NCBI GenBank assembly: GCA_900555125.1
Contig: USKH01000067.1
Location: forward strand, 1-6,611
Source: an uncultured Clostridium sp.
Lineage (GTDB): Bacteria > Bacillota > Clostridia > Christensenellales > Pumilibacteraceae
Length of the DNA: 6,611 bases
Direction of reading: 5' to 3'
Below, piece after piece: positions 6,501-6,611 of the stretch. Both the position numbers and the translations under genes were made by a program. Each line of letters begins with the position of its first letter. Within the stretch, counting starts at the first letter, position 1. The notes under the pieces are model-generated. The model was not told the origin of the DNA. It ran no database searches and saw nothing but the letters and a program-made list of their open reading frames with translations.

Positions 6501-6611
6501 TGAATCCGCCGTCTTTGACCATGGCGGTTATCGCGGTTTTGCCTTCTTCATCCTGCTTTAACAGGCGTTTTACGGAGTCGTCGTAAAACACTTGCTTGCC
6601 CGCGGCGAAAA
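3553..6611 (-). CDS. SNF2-family DNA-dependent ATPase with N-terminal SWIM zinc finger (5' end outside window)
   Basis: A superfamily 2 SNF2/Rad54-type ATPase, expected to translocate on double-stranded DNA in the cytoplasm and remodel protein-DNA complexes; the target is unknown. Residues are counted from the GTG at 6591. A SWIM zinc finger (C48, C50, C60, H62) comes first, then about 500 residues resembling the bacterial SNF2-associated region. The helicase core follows: motif I DDMGLGKT 591-598, Ia CPTTLLLNW 616-624, II DEAQ 685-688, III LTGTP 712-716, IV around KVLLFSQFT 867-875, V SLKAGGTGLNL 922-932, VI DRAYRIGQ 955-962. No motif is broken, so it should be active. The GTG is probably not the start: the frame stays open to the edge and reads FAAGKQ just before it, and F-x-x-G-x-x-x-F-Y normally lies inside the SWIM domain. 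The true start is therefore likely a short distance outside the window. The stop is 5 bases before the hydrolase gene. The family is certain; the cellular role is not. Confidence 0.95.
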   Translation of the reverse strand, partial: FAAGKQVFYDDSVKRLLKQDEEGKTAITAMVKDGGFKNVRIVFDETGGLYEYSCDCGESSHENGPCKHIIGTALSYEEKHPSEEKDASVPEKKSDADVGNLVYAYNKKRRKNVGGDEVYKAELTPYITFGKVGELSFTVGHRKQYVVKDVAGFIADFNECKYRKYGVALELYHNEGSFSEQSNKLIKFVAKCLAEKGPDYQTKTPAVLPLTGAELDKFFSLYEGKLVGKTRSEHWAFTTTDAALPIAITVCPASDGYLVKMNCFDVYYVHGMDYAYAVIGTRVFRMSEEQCSMICDLTDALKGGREMFVSADDMVQFYNSVLRKAAAYLPVNGDNVNLEQFTVPTLGCKIYLKCEDKCVFAEVKACYGDEEFDILNDGFVTGHLRDWDSEDDIRTLLIKYFPQYPELVLAEESDIFEFLKRGVRELASYAEIFMSESMSKYRMRPVGKVRVGVRLHSDILSVAPVAEGLSGEEMKKILDAYKSKQRYVLLGGGFVDLDDRSLEVISEVLEDASSSDDGNFTLPSYYASLIGEEFKENGIECDMSDGFEKLIRDLSDSNDDVSTLPSSLGGILREYQKVGYNWLRKLSDNNFGGILADDMGLGKTLQIIALLSRQKCTAIIICPTTLLLNWQEEVKKFAPELKTLIVMGSQAERKALIDKRDEYDIVITSYDLIRRDVELYSSATFDYAVADEAQNIKNPETKNAQAVKSLKAHHKFALTGTPVENHLGELWSIFDFVMPGFLGTYSQFRTEYEEGIVAGDEDAADKFKKLIMPFVLRRLKTDVLKELPPKVESKLTVLLEGEQKSLYTANMQGIRHSLSVTDNPNRVEVLSMITRLRQLCCHPALVYPDYNGNSAKLESCMELISSAVEGGHKVLLFSQFTSMLDIIKNRLAENNISFYLLTGENPKAERLELVKKFNVDDTNVFLISLKAGGTGLNLTGADIVIHYDPWWNESVMNQATDRAYRIGQNKSVHVYKLVLGGTLEESIYDLQQRKSALSGMVVGQENNLKDIIKLIKEE

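Noticed and set aside
6589..6591. GTG as the true start of the SNF2 gene
   Set aside because: The frame continues upstream to the edge with residues that fit the SWIM domain, and no ribosome binding site stands before the GTG (the bases are CGGGCAAGCAA).

Overview
The window holds three protein genes, all on the minus strand, and a repeat-rich intergenic tail. In transcription order they are a SWIM-type SNF2 ATPase that runs off the right edge (3553-6611, 5' end missing), a putatively membrane-anchored alpha/beta-hydrolase (2432-3547), and the membrane AAA+ zinc protease FtsH (316-2250). The remaining 315 bases (1-315) contain no gene I can defend. They hold a degenerate tandem array of hairpin-forming repeats.

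The organism looks like a bacterium of the Bacillota, most likely an uncultured clostridial lineage. The signs are a near-consensus vegetative promoter (TTGTTA, 17 bases, TATAAT with an upstream TG), a strong GGAGGTG ribosome binding site, TTG used as a start codon, an A/T-rich intergenic region beside genes of intermediate G+C, and a SNF2 protein of the layout common in that phylum (SWIM zinc finger, long middle region, helicase core). This placement is inference; the sequence contains no rRNA or other marker.

The SNF2 and hydrolase genes are 5 bases apart and almost certainly cotranscribed, possibly translationally coupled. A 181-base gap follows. It holds a short perfect hairpin, an operator-like palindrome and a well-formed promoter, so ftsH is probably a separate transcription unit, perhaps with some readthrough. 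ftsH ends 1 base upstream of the first hairpin of the repeat array.

Most of the window is ordinary housekeeping sequence and I see no clear new multi-gene system. The points most worth a second look are the hydrolase, whose nucleophile elbow carries cysteine in place of the usual serine while the rest of the triad is intact, and the three-copy repeat array after ftsH, which looks like a dispersed intergenic element family.
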